64,000 nt of DNA from JAAYCB01 sp012744395 (GCA_028703175.1 JAQVNJ010000017.1:1-64000); one strand, 5' to 3'. Counted from the first letter of the stretch, positions 26,661 through 38,596 are shown. Translations and numbers: made by a program. The notes: a model not told the origin generated them from the sequence alone.

Positions 26661-26892
26661 CTGCGGCAGCACGACAGATGAAGGTTTCGCGGTTTTCGTC
26701 AATTTCACCTGTCGGAATTGTTGCAGCGTATCGGTGAAAAAAAGAAACGCGTAGCACAAAACACTTGCACCCTGTGCCCTATTGTGTATTCTCCTGGAGC
26801 GGAGACGCTCCGCCGGCGGTTGCCTGGCCGAAGTCGCTCGGGCGGCCTGCCGTGGGCTATGGGGCATCCTTTCGCCTTGTGGGAGAATCAAG

Positions 26893-27840
26893 ATGGTGAA
26901 CTCCTGCCGCCGCGCGTTGCCGCGCGGATTCACCCTGGTCGAGCTGCTGGTGGTGATCGCGATTGTCGGAATCCTCATCGCCCTGCTGCTCCCCGCGGTC
27001 CAAGCCGCACGCGAGGCGGCGCGGCGCGCGACGTGCGCCAACAACCTCCGGCAGATCGGCCTGGCCCTTCACAGCTACCACGACGCGTTCAGGAGGTTTC
27101 CGTTCGGGTGGGACGATCGGGGGAGCGGGTGGACGCTGCCTATCCTCCCCTTTGCCGAGTTGGGTACGATCTACGACACGATCCATTTCCAGGAGGACGG
27201 TCCGGGCAACTGGAGCAGCGGGTCGGCCAACCAGGCGGCCTGCGAGACCGTGATCCCGATGTTCCGCTGCCCGACGATGCCCATCGCCGAGCACTTCGAC
27301 TACAACGGCATCGCCCGGCGGGTGCCCGCAAGCTATCGCGGCAACGCCGGCTCGGAGGCCAGCTCCGACAACGCAAGCACGCTCGTGATTCCGGGCAGCC
27401 GGTCGTTGGAGGACCTCCGGCAGAACGGCATCTTCTACGGCTGTAGCCGCACCCGCCTCGACGATGTCCGCGACGGAACGTCGAACACGATCCTTGTCGG
27501 CGAATCGTATACGGATCCCGAGTTCGTCAAAGATGGCCAGGGAATGGACTTCTGGTACATCGGCTCGCCGCAAGCCGATCCCTACCACTGCGGCAGCGGG
27601 AGCGGGGGCACCGAGTTCTCGGAATTCGTTGGCACGACGCTCGCGCCGATCAACGCCTACTTGAGACATCCGGGCACGCATGGGTGCCTGATGGAACTCT
27701 CCTTCGGCAGCTACCATGCCGGCGGGGCACAGTTCCTCATCGGCGACGGAAACGTCCGCTTCCTCGCCGATACGATCGACCCGGCGATCTATCTCGGCCT
27801 GGGCTCACGCGACGGGGGAGAAATCGTTTCGGGATTCTGA
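26893..27840 (+). CDS. DUF1559 prepilin-like protein
   Basis: 315 residues. The ATG at 26893 (GGGAG upstream) gives a short basic leader and type IV prepilin motif RGFTLVELLVVIAIVGILIALLLP; the frame is open to 26782 but that would misplace the leader. DUF1559 body: AAREAARRATCANNLRQIGLALHSYHD, then DDVRDGTSNTILVGES, and a C-terminal AQFLIGDGNVRFLAD. Known of the family: large planctomycetal expansions of pseudopilin-like secreted proteins of uncertain role, processed by prepilin peptidase. It follows the giant N1-repeat gene, but a link is unproven because such genes are numerous. Confidence 0.92.
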   Translation: MVNSCRRALPRGFTLVELLVVIAIVGILIALLLPAVQAAREAARRATCANNLRQIGLALHSYHDAFRRFPFGWDDRGSGWTLPILPFAELGTIYDTIHFQEDGPGNWSSGSANQAACETVIPMFRCPTMPIAEHFDYNGIARRVPASYRGNAGSEASSDNASTLVIPGSRSLEDLRQNGIFYGCSRTRLDDVRDGTSNTILVGESYTDPEFVKDGQGMDFWYIGSPQADPYHCGSGSGGTEFSEFVGTTLAPINAYLRHPGTHGCLMELSFGSYHAGGAQFLIGDGNVRFLADTIDPAIYLGLGSRDGGEIVSGF

Positions 27841-28904
27841 TTCCGGCATGGAAACGCCGGACCTTGAACCTTGCTCAAACGGGAAGCTGCACACCGATGC
27901 AAACGGTCTCGGCCGAGGCGGGCCGGAACAGATTCCCGCCAGGTACAACGACCGGTCGGAGCTCGAAGCAAAGGTCGAAAACGACTCGGAGCGATTCGAT
28001 TTCGATCTGAAAACCGTGGCCCCGTAGGGTGGTGCATCAAGCGGGCCAGCCCGAACCCACTGGAAAGGCCGATGGGACCGCCGGGAAGCGGACGATTCCA
28101 AACGGCCAAAACGGCAGCGCCGCCCCACCGCGAGCAGCCCGCAAGCGTTCCGTGGTGCTTTCCGGCGGCCACCGCTCCCACCGTGACAACGCCCACGCCG
28201 CCCCGACGGAGCGTGTGACGGCAATTCGCCATGCAAAGAGAAATGGCCCGCGTTGGACCCCACTCTGCCCGATGCGGATCAACGGTTTTGGCGAACCGAA
28301 ATCGTGCCGGCGAGCAGGCAGACGCTGATGAATGCGAGGAAGATCACGATCGGAATCGCCTCGGTCGACATCGTGCGTACCTTGATTGGCGTTTTGTCTG
28401 GGCCTCCACCGCTGTTTTCGACCGACCGAGCAGAGGGGCTCGAACAACCTTTCGACCGCCCCCCTGATGGGTCCAACTGGTCCGTGCAGCACATTCCGCG
28501 GTCTTTGCCCAGGCGATTCTCCTGCCTGGCTCCAACCGGTTCCCTTCCTTCCGAGCCGTGCCAACGATGCGTCCCGGCGGGGCGGACTTGGGCCGCTGCC
28601 GTGCCGGGCGTGCCGTGTCCGCGCGATCGTTGTCGGCGGCCGGGCACGGGGCCGTGTTCGCGCGCCCGGCTGCGCGCGGTTGGCCGTCGAAACACGCCCG
28701 GCACTGCTGGACTCGCCAAAGTGTCCCCCTTAGGGGGTGGCCGACCGATGGCCGCTGCGGCAGCCGGGCAATTCCCAAATCCAGCGCAGGCGGATACATT
28801 TCTACAAGATCGACGCAAGCTGCGTGCTGCGGATCTGGCCGCGCGTGGTTGAAGGATTTCCCGGCGGCGACAAGTGTCTGTGTTTCAAGCGGCGGGCTGC
28901 TGTC
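27841..28904. other. 1.06-kb intergenic region, no clear gene
   Basis: All six frames give only short Arg/Pro-rich translations typical of noncoding GC-rich DNA. The only possible gene is a 30-residue membrane peptide on the minus strand (28279-28371). No tRNA, strong terminator or IS end was seen. Confidence 0.5.
28279..28371 (-). CDS. possible 30-residue single-span membrane peptide
   Basis: Reads MSTEAIPIVIFLAFISVCLL then AGTISVRQNR: an N-terminal acidic start, one hydrophobic helix and a basic tail. AAGG lies 8 nt before the ATG. It resembles in shape the accessory peptides of membrane complexes, but no family is recognised and chance is possible. Confidence 0.25.
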   Translation of the reverse strand: MSTEAIPIVIFLAFISVCLLAGTISVRQNR

Positions 28905-29369
28905 ATGTCAAGCGCGCTGAACCTGAATGGCGAGTCGATCGGGCAAGTGGACATCCGGCCGCCCCTTGCCGTTGCGCCGGAAGCCTCGGTCCGCGAGGTT
29001 CTGCGGCTTCTCAAAGAGCGTCGCCGCGGATCGGTCCTGGTCTGCCGCCAGGGCCGGCTCGTGGGCATCCTCACCGAGCGAGACATCCTCCGGCTCCTCG
29101 CCGGCCGGCCCGATCTGGATGTTGCCGTCGAGCGCGAGATGACACCGGACCCATTGACCGCCAACTTGTCCGATTCCGTGGGCGCGGCCGTCGAGCGGAT
29201 GGCCGAGAATGGATATCGGCGCTTGCCCCTTGTCGATGCGGAGAATCGGCCGATCGGGGAGATCGACGTGGAGGGGATCGTTCACTTGCTTGTCCAGCAT
29301 TTCCCGCAAGCCGTCTACAACTTGCCGCCGGTCGCCGGTCCGCCGACGGGAGAGAGGGAGGGGCCCTAG
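28905..29369 (+). CDS. CBS-domain pair protein
   Basis: 154 residues from the ATG at 28905 (start uncertain; the frame is open to 28737 and ribosome sites are weak). Two CBS motifs: SVREVLRLLKERRRGSVLVC with GRLVGILTERDILRLL, and GAAVERMAENGYRRLPLVD with RPIGEIDVEGIVHLL. CBS pairs bind AMP/ATP or SAM and regulate partner proteins. It lies 138 bp before korA, and a second CBS protein follows korB, so it probably senses energy state for the oxidoreductase (inference). Confidence 0.85.
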   Translation: MSSALNLNGESIGQVDIRPPLAVAPEASVREVLRLLKERRRGSVLVCRQGRLVGILTERDILRLLAGRPDLDVAVEREMTPDPLTANLSDSVGAAVERMAENGYRRLPLVDAENRPIGEIDVEGIVHLLVQHFPQAVYNLPPVAGPPTGEREGP

Positions 29370-29507
29370 CGGTTGACCCGAAGGCGATCGCCGAGATCGG
29401 CCGTCGGGCGGGTGCGGCCGCCAGCGCCGCCGCAGCGCGGCGGAGGAGCGGTGTGTTTCTTGTGGCGCGGTGGATTTTGAAGACTTCATGACAGTGTCCA
29501 GTCCCTT

Positions 29508-31421
<1,914 letters not shown>

Positions 31422-31583
31422 AGAATCTCGAGAGAACGACGGAATGCCGAAGGGCAACGCCCCGCCCGGCGCGCATCCCGCGCCGGTTCCCAAGCAGTGC
31501 CACTCCGGTTCCCAAGCTCCAGCGTGGGAACGAGGTGGGAAGTGAAGACTGAACCCCGAACCCCGTACCCCGAACCCTTCACG
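31422..31583. repeat. korA-korB spacer with degenerate GTTCCCAAGC elements
   Basis: GTTCCCA (31508-31514) pairs with TGGGAAC (31525-31531), and an isolated half-element GGTTCCCAAGC lies around 31489. The palindrome sits between two genes that must be co-expressed, so it may shape mRNA processing rather than end transcription. Confidence 0.6.
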
Positions 31584-32624
31584 ATGACAACCGATTCGGC
31601 GATCGACCAGCTCAAGCTCAGCGCCGGCGATTACGCCAGCAACCAGGAGGTCCGCTGGTGTCCGGGCTGTGGCGACTACGCGATCCTGGCGCAGATGAAG
31701 AAGACGATGGCCGCGCTGGGCGTGCCGCGCGAGAACATCGTCTTCGTCTCGGGGATCGGTTGTTCCAGCCGCTTCCCCTATTACATGAACACCTACGGGA
31801 TCCACTCGATTCACGGGCGCGCCCCGGCGATTGCCACCGGGCTGAAGATCATGCGGCCCGAACTGTTCGTCTGGGTGATCACCGGCGACGGCGACGGGCT
31901 GTCGATCGGCGGGAACCACCTGATCCATGCGATCCGGCGGAATCTGGACATCAACATCGTGCTGTTCAACAACCGGATCTATGGACTGACCAAGGGGCAG
32001 TATTCGCCGACCTCGCCGCTGGCCAAGGTCACCAAGAGCAGCCCGATGGGGTCGATCGACAATCCGCTGAACATCCTCTCGGTGGCCGTCGGCTGCGAGG
32101 CGACATTTGTCGCCCGGACCGTGGATGTCAACACGAAACACTTGGGGATGTGCCTGGAGCGGGCGGCCGACCATCGCGGCACGTCGTTCATCGAGGTCTA
32201 CCAGAACTGCGTCGTCTTCAACGACGGGGCGTTCGACTACGCCACCGACCGCAAGCTGAAGAGCGATGCGATCCTCGAACTCGAGCACGGCAAGCCGATG
32301 ATCTTCGGCAAGGATCGCCAGAAGGGCATCCGCCTGGTGGGCATGGAGCCGGAGGTGGTCACGCTTGGCGAGGGCGTCAGCGAAGGCGATCTGCTCGTCC
32401 ACGACGAAGCCGCCAAGGAGCCGAGCCTGGCCTATTTCCTCAGCCGCATGCACTACCCCGACTTCCCCGAGCCGATCGGGGTCTTCCGCGCCGTCGACCG
32501 GCCCAAGTACGACGAACTGCTCAACCGCCAGATCGACGAGGCCGTGGAAGCGCAGGGTGCGGGCGATCTGGACAGACTCCTCTCCAGCGGCGAGACCTGG
32601 ACCGTGGGCCAAGCCGAACCTTGA
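31584..32624 (+). CDS. korB: 2-oxoacid:ferredoxin oxidoreductase, beta subunit
   Basis: 346 residues from the ATG at 31584 (the open frame upstream is the repeat-containing spacer). Shows 4Fe-4S cysteines in RWCPGCGDYAIL, GIGCSSRFPYYMNTYG and a later VAVGCEATFVAR, and the TPP/Mg site ITGDGDGLSIGGNH with NNRIYGLTKGQ. It carries TPP and the iron-sulphur cluster of the complex with KorA. Length and motifs are normal. A CBS/zinc-ribbon gene follows after 93 bp. Confidence 0.94.
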   Translation: MTTDSAIDQLKLSAGDYASNQEVRWCPGCGDYAILAQMKKTMAALGVPRENIVFVSGIGCSSRFPYYMNTYGIHSIHGRAPAIATGLKIMRPELFVWVITGDGDGLSIGGNHLIHAIRRNLDINIVLFNNRIYGLTKGQYSPTSPLAKVTKSSPMGSIDNPLNILSVAVGCEATFVARTVDVNTKHLGMCLERAADHRGTSFIEVYQNCVVFNDGAFDYATDRKLKSDAILELEHGKPMIFGKDRQKGIRLVGMEPEVVTLGEGVSEGDLLVHDEAAKEPSLAYFLSRMHYPDFPEPIGVFRAVDRPKYDELLNRQIDEAVEAQGAGDLDRLLSSGETWTVGQAEP

Positions 32625-32632
32625 ACCTCTGC

Positions 32633-32662
32633 CTGGTTCCCAAGCTCCAGCTTGGGAACCAG
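32633..32662. repeat. GTTCCCAAGC palindrome, copy after korB
   Basis: CTGGTTCCCAAGCT and AGCTTGGGAACCAG are perfect 14-bp arms around CC, starting 9 bp after the korB stop. Same family as 26278 and 26342. Confidence 0.85.
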
Positions 32663-32717
32663 TTGGGAAGCGAAAACTGGACCCTGAACCCCGAACCCTT
32701 CCCCCCGCCCCCCCCCG

Positions 32718-33227
32718 ATGATCACTTGTCCTGATTGCGGATTTGAGAACATCGACGGCGCCGACGAGTGCGAGAAGTGCAGCCAGCCGTTGTCGCCGCT
32801 TTCGAAGCCCCGCCCGGCGACGCGGCTGGAGCGCTGCGTGATGAAGGACCGGATCGAGGCCCTAGTGCCGCGCGAACCTTTCGTGGTCTCGGGCGCCGCT
32901 CCGGTGGGCGAGGTGCTGCGGCAGATGGTGGCGCGCTCGATCGGTTCGGCCGTGATTCTGGAGAATCGCCAGGTGGTCGGCATCTTCACGGAGCGCGACG
33001 CCCTTTGCCGGTTGAACGAAGACGCGGCGGGATTGGCCGACCGGCCGGTTTCGGCGTTCATGACTTCACCGGTGGAGACGGTGGGGACGAAGGATCGGGT
33101 GGCCTTCGCGCTGCACAAGATGGACCTCGGCGGCTACCGCCACTTGCCGGTGCTCGGCGCGGAGGGGCGGATCGTGGGCGTGATCTCCGTCCGCGACATC
33201 CTCAATCACCTCCTGGCGGCCCTGTGA
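32718..33227 (+). CDS. zinc-ribbon plus CBS-pair protein
   Basis: 169 residues. N-terminal zinc ribbon CPDCGFENIDGADECEKC (C-x2-C ... C-x2-C), then two CBS motifs (GEVLRQMVARSIGSAVIL with RQVVGIFTERDALCRL; RVAFALHKMDLGGYRHLPVL with GRIVGVISVRDILNHLL). It closes the CBS - KorA - KorB - CBS cluster. Inference: nucleotide-sensing regulator of the KOR complex or of a downstream target, with the ribbon giving protein or nucleic-acid contact. The start lacks a visible ribosome site; a C-run lies just before it, so translation may be coupled or leaderless. Confidence 0.88.
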   Translation: MITCPDCGFENIDGADECEKCSQPLSPLSKPRPATRLERCVMKDRIEALVPREPFVVSGAAPVGEVLRQMVARSIGSAVILENRQVVGIFTERDALCRLNEDAAGLADRPVSAFMTSPVETVGTKDRVAFALHKMDLGGYRHLPVLGAEGRIVGVISVRDILNHLLAAL

Positions 33228-33350
33228 ACCGCGCGGCCCGCGCGGGGCGCCGCACCCCGTCTCCCCGGCGTAAAAGCGATTGCCAACCCGGACGGAACCG
33301 GCTAGGATGAAGGCTCGGCCGGCCGACCCTCCGGATCGGCGCCGAAGGTG

Positions 33351-33424
<74 letters not shown>

Positions 33425-33648
33425 TTGGATGGAAAGCCAAAGCGATTCTTGGCGGCCGGCACTTCGTTCTGGGCAAGTACGGCGCCGAGGGAAGCTCGGA
33501 GCGGTACAATCACCACGCGGCCGATCAGGTTGGTTGAGGCGGCGTTGCCCGTCCCGTCCGCGGTCGTTGGCGACATGCTGCGTCGTCCGCGACGAAGCGG
33601 GATGCCGCCCGGGGAGGTCTGCGGTCTTCACGCGTGCGACGCGGCGGA

Positions 33649-35226
33649 TCATTCCTGCGCCGGAGAGATTCTCACCTCCACGCCCAGCAATTGGATCGGC
33701 CTTTCGGCGGCGGCAACTCGGATCGTGTCGCTGCTCCTGCCCGGCAACGCGCTGCTGGGGATCGAGTACGTCAGCAGCCGGTTCCCGTTCTCCAAGCTCC
33801 GGGCGTTTGCGAATCTGGCCGCAACGTCGTTCACGGTGACGGCCGGGTTTTCAAAATGCCCGTCACCAGGCGCCGCCTCGATGATCGCCTCGGCCAGCCA
33901 GCCGTCGGGCGGGGTCGGGCCGAGCGGCAGTTGGAACGACAACGCGCGGCCGGTGGCGGGCAGGGGCGGCCGATAGTCCTCGCCGGGCACGACCACCTCG
34001 CGATGCGTCACCACGTGGCGGCGCGGCAGCGTGCACAACTCGGCGAGCGATGCGCATGCCTTGAGCCGCCGCTGGTACTCGGCCGCCGGCCAGCCGGCGT
34101 TCTGGAAGTAGTTGAACAAATAGACGGCATCCCCGCCGCCCGAGAGCACGGCAACCGCGGCGCCGGCCGCGCACTCGGGGTCCATGTGGCGGACCGGCGC
34201 GCCCGGATGGGGCTGGCAGCGCGATTCCAGCCCGCCGGCCAGCGTCACCCGCTCTCCGAGCAGCGCCCGCCACTTGCGGAGCGGGATGTCGAAGTGCATC
34301 GTTCGCCAGCGCGGCGTCGCCACCAGCAGGTCCACAAGGCCCTCTCTGGCCCAGGTCGGGGCGTCCAATCCCAAACCCAGTGCGGTGCCGGGCTCCGACG
34401 GAACGCGGACGCCGACCCGGATCGGATGCCCCCGCCGCGCGGCCGCCCGGTCCACGAGCGCCCGGACTTCGCGCAACCACTGCGTCAGCAGCTTGCCGCC
34501 GGCCTGCTCCTCGCCCTTGCTGAACAGGTAGGGCTCGCGCATGAAGTCGAGTTCCAGGCCATCGATGTCATAGCGATCGAGCGTCTCGACGATCAGCGCC
34601 CGGTAGTGATCGCGGACCAGCGCGTGCGCGTAGTCGAGACCGCGGGCGTAGTAGCCCGGATGCCCCTTGCGGAACAGCGCGCTCTTGCGCCACAAGGCGC
34701 CGTGAAACGGATGGTCCAGGTTGTCGTTGCAATGGACGTCGTTCATCCGCAGCGAAATCCACGGCGAAATGCCGTGGTGGCGGCACCGCGCGATGATCCG
34801 CGCCGGGTAGTCCACTCCCTGGCGGTGGACCTCCAGCATGTTGTGGATCAGGCTGCGGTATCGTCTGCGGTCCTGCTCCGGAATCGACGCCAACAGCGGC
34901 TGCCCGTCCGGCCCGTCCGGGTCGTAGCCGTCCCAGAACGCCTCCCACGCGCCGCTGCGATAGTTCGTTTTCCGCGCGTTCGTGTTGCACAGGAGCACGG
35001 TCACGCCGGCGGCGGCGAGCACGTCCACGTAGCGGTCGGCAATCTCGCCCGCCTTGCCCGGCGGGAACGTCTGGGTGTAGAAGAAATCCGTGCAGTCTTC
35101 GTTGTGCAGCAGCCCGCCCGTCCGCGCCGCGGCAGGGGTTGGCGCGGCCGCCGATCTTTCGGCCGGCAGCGCAACGGCCGGCAGGACGACCATCGCAAAC
35201 AGCAAGGTGGCATTCTTCCGTTTCAT
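33649..35226 (-). CDS. secreted glycosyl-hydrolase-like TIM-barrel protein (GHL10-type)
   Basis: 525 residues. The second of two adjacent ATGs (35226) is preferred: GGAG is 6 nt upstream and it gives a signal peptide MKRKNATLLFAMVVLPAVALP. Body: VDYPARIIARCRHHGISPWI, RYDIDGLELDFMREPYLFS (strand with the likely acidic active-site residues), VGVRVPSEPGTALGLGLDAP, and a C-terminal beta domain. Similar to the DUF4015/GHL10 glycosidase-like proteins of unknown substrate. It lies next to two sialidases, so likely acts in the same glycan breakdown. Confidence 0.65.
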   Translation of the reverse strand: MKRKNATLLFAMVVLPAVALPAERSAAAPTPAAARTGGLLHNEDCTDFFYTQTFPPGKAGEIADRYVDVLAAAGVTVLLCNTNARKTNYRSGAWEAFWDGYDPDGPDGQPLLASIPEQDRRRYRSLIHNMLEVHRQGVDYPARIIARCRHHGISPWISLRMNDVHCNDNLDHPFHGALWRKSALFRKGHPGYYARGLDYAHALVRDHYRALIVETLDRYDIDGLELDFMREPYLFSKGEEQAGGKLLTQWLREVRALVDRAAARRGHPIRVGVRVPSEPGTALGLGLDAPTWAREGLVDLLVATPRWRTMHFDIPLRKWRALLGERVTLAGGLESRCQPHPGAPVRHMDPECAAGAAVAVLSGGGDAVYLFNYFQNAGWPAAEYQRRLKACASLAELCTLPRRHVVTHREVVVPGEDYRPPLPATGRALSFQLPLGPTPPDGWLAEAIIEAAPGDGHFENPAVTVNDVAARFANARSLENGNRLLTYSIPSSALPGRSSDTIRVAAAERPIQLLGVEVRISPAQE

Positions 35227-35247
35227 CATGGTCTCCACGGGTAGGCC

Positions 35248-36909
35248 TCACTCCCAAGCCAGCGATTCGAGCCCGTCGCCGCCCAGCGCAAATCGTCGCA
35301 CGCGGACGGCGCTGCCGCTCCCCTCTTCGTAGTAGACGACCAGCAGCGACCCGTCGTTCAGTTCCACGGTGGCCGGATACGCCCCGCCGACCGAATCAAC
35401 CAGGTACGGCCCCAGCCACGTCTTGGCCTCGTCGCGGCTGACGTGCATCGAGGTGGCGGGCACCCGGTGGGTCAGCACGATCTCGCCGCTGGTCAAGCGA
35501 TACAGGTGGGGCGCATGCCCCTTGAAGCCGATATCCTGAACCGGGCTCCACGTCAGCCCCAGGTCGCGACTGGTCGCATAATGCATATTGATCGTGCTGC
35601 TGCGGAGCGCCGCATAGAGCGTGCCGTCGTTCAGCAGGATCACGTCGGTCTCCGCATCCAGCGGCAGGCCGGCCTCCTCGCCGATCGGGATCGGCTGACT
35701 CCAGGTCTTCCCCTTGTCGGTCGACCGGATCACGCCGCCGCACGCATGCCCGCGGTAAACGCCCAAGAGATAGGTCCCATCGGGCATTTCGCGGACCGGG
35801 GCCGAACACACCCACCCGGAAGACACCAGCGTGCGCGCCTCCCTGTCCCATGTCTTTCCACCGTCGTGCGAACAGACGATCTGTACTCCCTGCGACTCGA
35901 AGCCGCGCTTGCTGACGGACGGATCGACGCGCTCGAGCGAGAAGAAGCTGCAGATCAGCGTGCCGTCGCGCATTTGCGCGATATGGGGATCGCGGTTGTC
36001 GATGCCGTCGTCGTAGAGGATGGCCGGCTCGGTCCACGTGCGGCCTTGATCGCTGGAGCGGACCGTGCAGATGCGGCCGCCCTTGGGCCAGTCGTCGTTG
36101 GGCAACGAGACATGCCCGTAGCCGGCGTAGAAGACCGCGATGATGTCTCCATTGGCCAGCCGGCAGGCGTCGGGGAACGCCTGGTAGGGGCCGGCCGCCT
36201 CGCCCCGCGAGATCACCCTGTACGGAAGCTTTGCCGTTTCGTCGGCGAGCGGCTCGGACTGGCTCTCGACGGTCCCCTCGATCCGCACGTTGCGAAACTG
36301 CACCTGGCCCTGGCTGGTTCCCAGGCCGACACGGCCCGCGGCCAGCGCCGTGTCCGCTGCCTTCAACACCTCGGCGCCGTTGATTGACACGACGATCTCC
36401 GGGCCGCGGCAGACGACCGCCGTCCGGCACCAGGTGTCGTCGTCCAATGGGCAACTCCGCCGCGCGATTTCGATCCACGTGTTTGCGGGCGTGGATCGGA
36501 CCAGGATCACGTTGTCGTTCTTCGTGTCCAGGTGCAGCCAGTAGTAGGTTAGCGTGCCGCTCGCCCGAAGACAGGCGGCGGCCGCGCGCACGCCCGATCC
36601 GGCGGGCTTGACGTTGAACTCGAACTGGAACCGGCAATCCGAGAAGGCGGGCGCGCGGAGGATCGCCAGGCTTCCGCCGTCACGGTCTTGCTGTTCGAGA
36701 AAGCCCGCACCCATCCGCCACGACCCGCGGGCATAACACCATTGCGATTCCTGACCTCCCTCCAAGGCGGGTTCGACCGTTTCCGCCCCGCAGCATGATG
36801 CAAGGCTCCAGGCGATGGCCAGGAGACCGAGAAAGGTCGGGCAATTGAACTGGAATCCTGCCGGCTGGCACCGAGCCTGTTGCCGCCGACTGGTGAGCCG
36901 CGATCTCAT
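35248..36909 (-). CDS. exo-sialidase with N-terminal LamG/DUF1080-like domain
   Basis: 553 residues; GGGAGG 9 nt before the ATG. Signal peptide after a basic N-terminus (FLGLLAIAWSLASCC). Residues 50-215 are a beta-sandwich like DUF1080 (RFQFEFNVKPAGSGVRAAAA, DTKNDNVILVRS). Residues 225-553 form a BNR six-blade propeller with Asp boxes SSDQGRTW, SHDGGKTW, STDKGKTW, SRDLGLTW and a degenerate SRDEAKTW. It should release terminal sialic acid or related sugars outside the cell. Only 9 bp separate it from the GHL10-like gene downstream, consistent with an operon. Confidence 0.85.
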   Translation of the reverse strand: MRSRLTSRRQQARCQPAGFQFNCPTFLGLLAIAWSLASCCGAETVEPALEGGQESQWCYARGSWRMGAGFLEQQDRDGGSLAILRAPAFSDCRFQFEFNVKPAGSGVRAAAACLRASGTLTYYWLHLDTKNDNVILVRSTPANTWIEIARRSCPLDDDTWCRTAVVCRGPEIVVSINGAEVLKAADTALAAGRVGLGTSQGQVQFRNVRIEGTVESQSEPLADETAKLPYRVISRGEAAGPYQAFPDACRLANGDIIAVFYAGYGHVSLPNDDWPKGGRICTVRSSDQGRTWTEPAILYDDGIDNRDPHIAQMRDGTLICSFFSLERVDPSVSKRGFESQGVQIVCSHDGGKTWDREARTLVSSGWVCSAPVREMPDGTYLLGVYRGHACGGVIRSTDKGKTWSQPIPIGEEAGLPLDAETDVILLNDGTLYAALRSSTINMHYATSRDLGLTWSPVQDIGFKGHAPHLYRLTSGEIVLTHRVPATSMHVSRDEAKTWLGPYLVDSVGGAYPATVELNDGSLLVVYYEEGSGSAVRVRRFALGGDGLESLAWE

Positions 36910-37068
36910 ACGGAACCTCCCATGATTCTGAATTCAGCGCCTCCGGCAGGCATGGCATTGACCGCCAAGCCCAACCAGGCCGTCGAGTCCCTCTGAACGC
37001 GCGGTCGACGATTCCGCGCGCATCATCGTCCTTCTCCGCAGGGCCTTCGTCGCGACCCTCTTCCGCGC

Positions 37069-38379
37069 TCACGGCAAGACCCACTCCGGCACCTGGCCGT
37101 TGCCCGTCCGTTCCCCTTCCAGGATCCAACTGAGATTGAAGCGGGCGACCCGCATCGCGGAGTACCTGCCGTCCGGACCGCCCTCGAAGAGCAGGTAGAC
37201 GCGGCCCTGGCTGGCCGTCGCCGGACGCCCGGCCGCCAAGGACGAATAGGCGCCGTGCGGTGCGTAGACGAGCCGCTTGACGGGCCAGGTCTCCCCGCCG
37301 TCGAAACTGGCCCAGACGGTCATCTTCTTCCGATCCCCTCCGGCCGTGTCCGCGTTGCTGAAGATCAGGATGTCCCGGCCTTTGACCGGCAACCGCGCCA
37401 AGCCGCCCTTCATGCCGTAGCCCCTGCCGTATCCGCCGCCGTCGGGAAGCACCGGGCTGGTACGCAGCTTCTTCCAGGTCTGGCCGCCGTCGTCGCTCCA
37501 GGCCTCGCGACGGAGCGTCTCCTCCGGCCGAAGCGGGCGGGCCAAGGCCTTGTCGTAGTATCCGCTGTGGCTGCGGGAGTTGTAGTAGATCCGGCCGTCG
37601 TGCAACTCCACCAGCGCCGCCTCCTCGGTATACCCTTCCGGGAAGAAGTCGCTGACCTGCCACGTCGCGCCATGATCATCGCTGAAGACAGCGCAACTGA
37701 AGATCGCGTCGGCGGGCTCCCGATCGGAGGGATGGGCCTTGGCGTGCGGCCGGAAGGTGGCGCTCACGAGCAGCCGCCCCTTGTACTGCCCATGCCGCAG
37801 CGTGACGCCCGCTTCGCTGGCATTGGCGTGCAGGTAGTACGTGCCGCTCTTGCCCTGATCCCCCTTCGTGGCCCGCTTCTTCACCCCCGTTTCCTCGAGC
37901 CGTTTCATCAACTCGTTGGGCTTGATCACGGTCTCTTCTGCCACCCAGGTCTTGCCGTGGTCGGAGCTGCGGAACACCTTGTCCGCGCCATCCCACATCC
38001 GCACGGACATGACGCTGCCGGTGTTCTCATCGACAAGCATGTTGCTGTCCGAGTGGGTGATGGGCGCCTCGATGATATCACCCCAGCTTCGCCCTCCGTC
38101 CTCGCTGCGGCGAAGCTGCTTCTGATAGTTGCGCACCGCCAGCAGCGTGCCGTCGACCGCAATCGCCAGGTACGGTTCGCGAACGTCGTTGCCGCTATCG
38201 AAAACGACCTGCATGTCGAAGATCGGCTCGCCCAAGAAAACGTCGAGCGGCCCTTCGGCCGGCTTTCCGGAGGCAGTCAGCAGTTGCTGCCCGGTCGGCT
38301 CGCCGGCGGAGGCGCGGCAAAGAAACGCCGCGGCAAGACAGCAAGCGATCGGTGTCCAAGACAATCTCGTGTTGCGCAT
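37069..38379 (-). CDS. secreted sialidase/BNR-propeller protein
   Basis: 436 residues. The ATG at 38379 is chosen (GAGAG upstream; signal peptide MRNTRLSWTPIACCLAAAFL); the frame is open to 38796 but that part is not family-like. Five Asp boxes: SEDGGRSW, SSDHGKTW, SDDHGATW, SDDGGQTW, SFDGGETW. No added domain, unlike the neighbour at 35248. Known: sialidase superfamily members can be sialidases, 2-keto-3-deoxynononic acid hydrolases or non-enzymatic; the catalytic Arg triad cannot be confirmed by eye. It shares an upstream region with the divergent gene at 38676. Confidence 0.85.
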   Translation of the reverse strand: MRNTRLSWTPIACCLAAAFLCRASAGEPTGQQLLTASGKPAEGPLDVFLGEPIFDMQVVFDSGNDVREPYLAIAVDGTLLAVRNYQKQLRRSEDGGRSWGDIIEAPITHSDSNMLVDENTGSVMSVRMWDGADKVFRSSDHGKTWVAEETVIKPNELMKRLEETGVKKRATKGDQGKSGTYYLHANASEAGVTLRHGQYKGRLLVSATFRPHAKAHPSDREPADAIFSCAVFSDDHGATWQVSDFFPEGYTEEAALVELHDGRIYYNSRSHSGYYDKALARPLRPEETLRREAWSDDGGQTWKKLRTSPVLPDGGGYGRGYGMKGGLARLPVKGRDILIFSNADTAGGDRKKMTVWASFDGGETWPVKRLVYAPHGAYSSLAAGRPATASQGRVYLLFEGGPDGRYSAMRVARFNLSWILEGERTGNGQVPEWVLP

Positions 38380-38567
38380 GGCGTCTCTCTCTTTCTCCTC
38401 GCTCCTGGCGGATTGAATGTCCCGGTTGCGCCCGTCCAGGGCGCCGGCCTCCCGGGCGGCCAACGCGGACGCGGCTACCGGACGAGCGCAAAATATCCTA
38501 CCCGCCGCGGCGATGCAAGGCAGCCACCGCACGTTTGCGTTTTCCGCCCATCGCGTCCTCCGCAAAG

Positions 38568-38596
38568 TTGACGGACTCCCGGGCGGCCTGTAGAGT
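38568..38596 (+). promoter_or_regulatory. candidate sigma-70 promoter
   Basis: TTGACG (38568-38573), exactly 17 bp, then TAGAGT (38591-38596): a good -35/-10 pair 80 bp before the DUF5703 gene. Confidence 0.5.

Larger units (their letters stand above)
26258..26892. other. intergenic region with palindromic and dispersed repeats
   Basis: 635 bp with no credible gene. Contents: two GTTCCCAAGC palindromes (26278-26305 and 26342-26367), one copy of the dispersed 100-bp element (26561-26660), and the GGGAG ribosome site of the next gene. Confidence 0.6.

Noticed and set aside
26782..26892. N-terminal extension of the DUF1559 protein
   Set aside because: Would put 37 residues before the prepilin leader; the ATG at 26893 has GGGAG.
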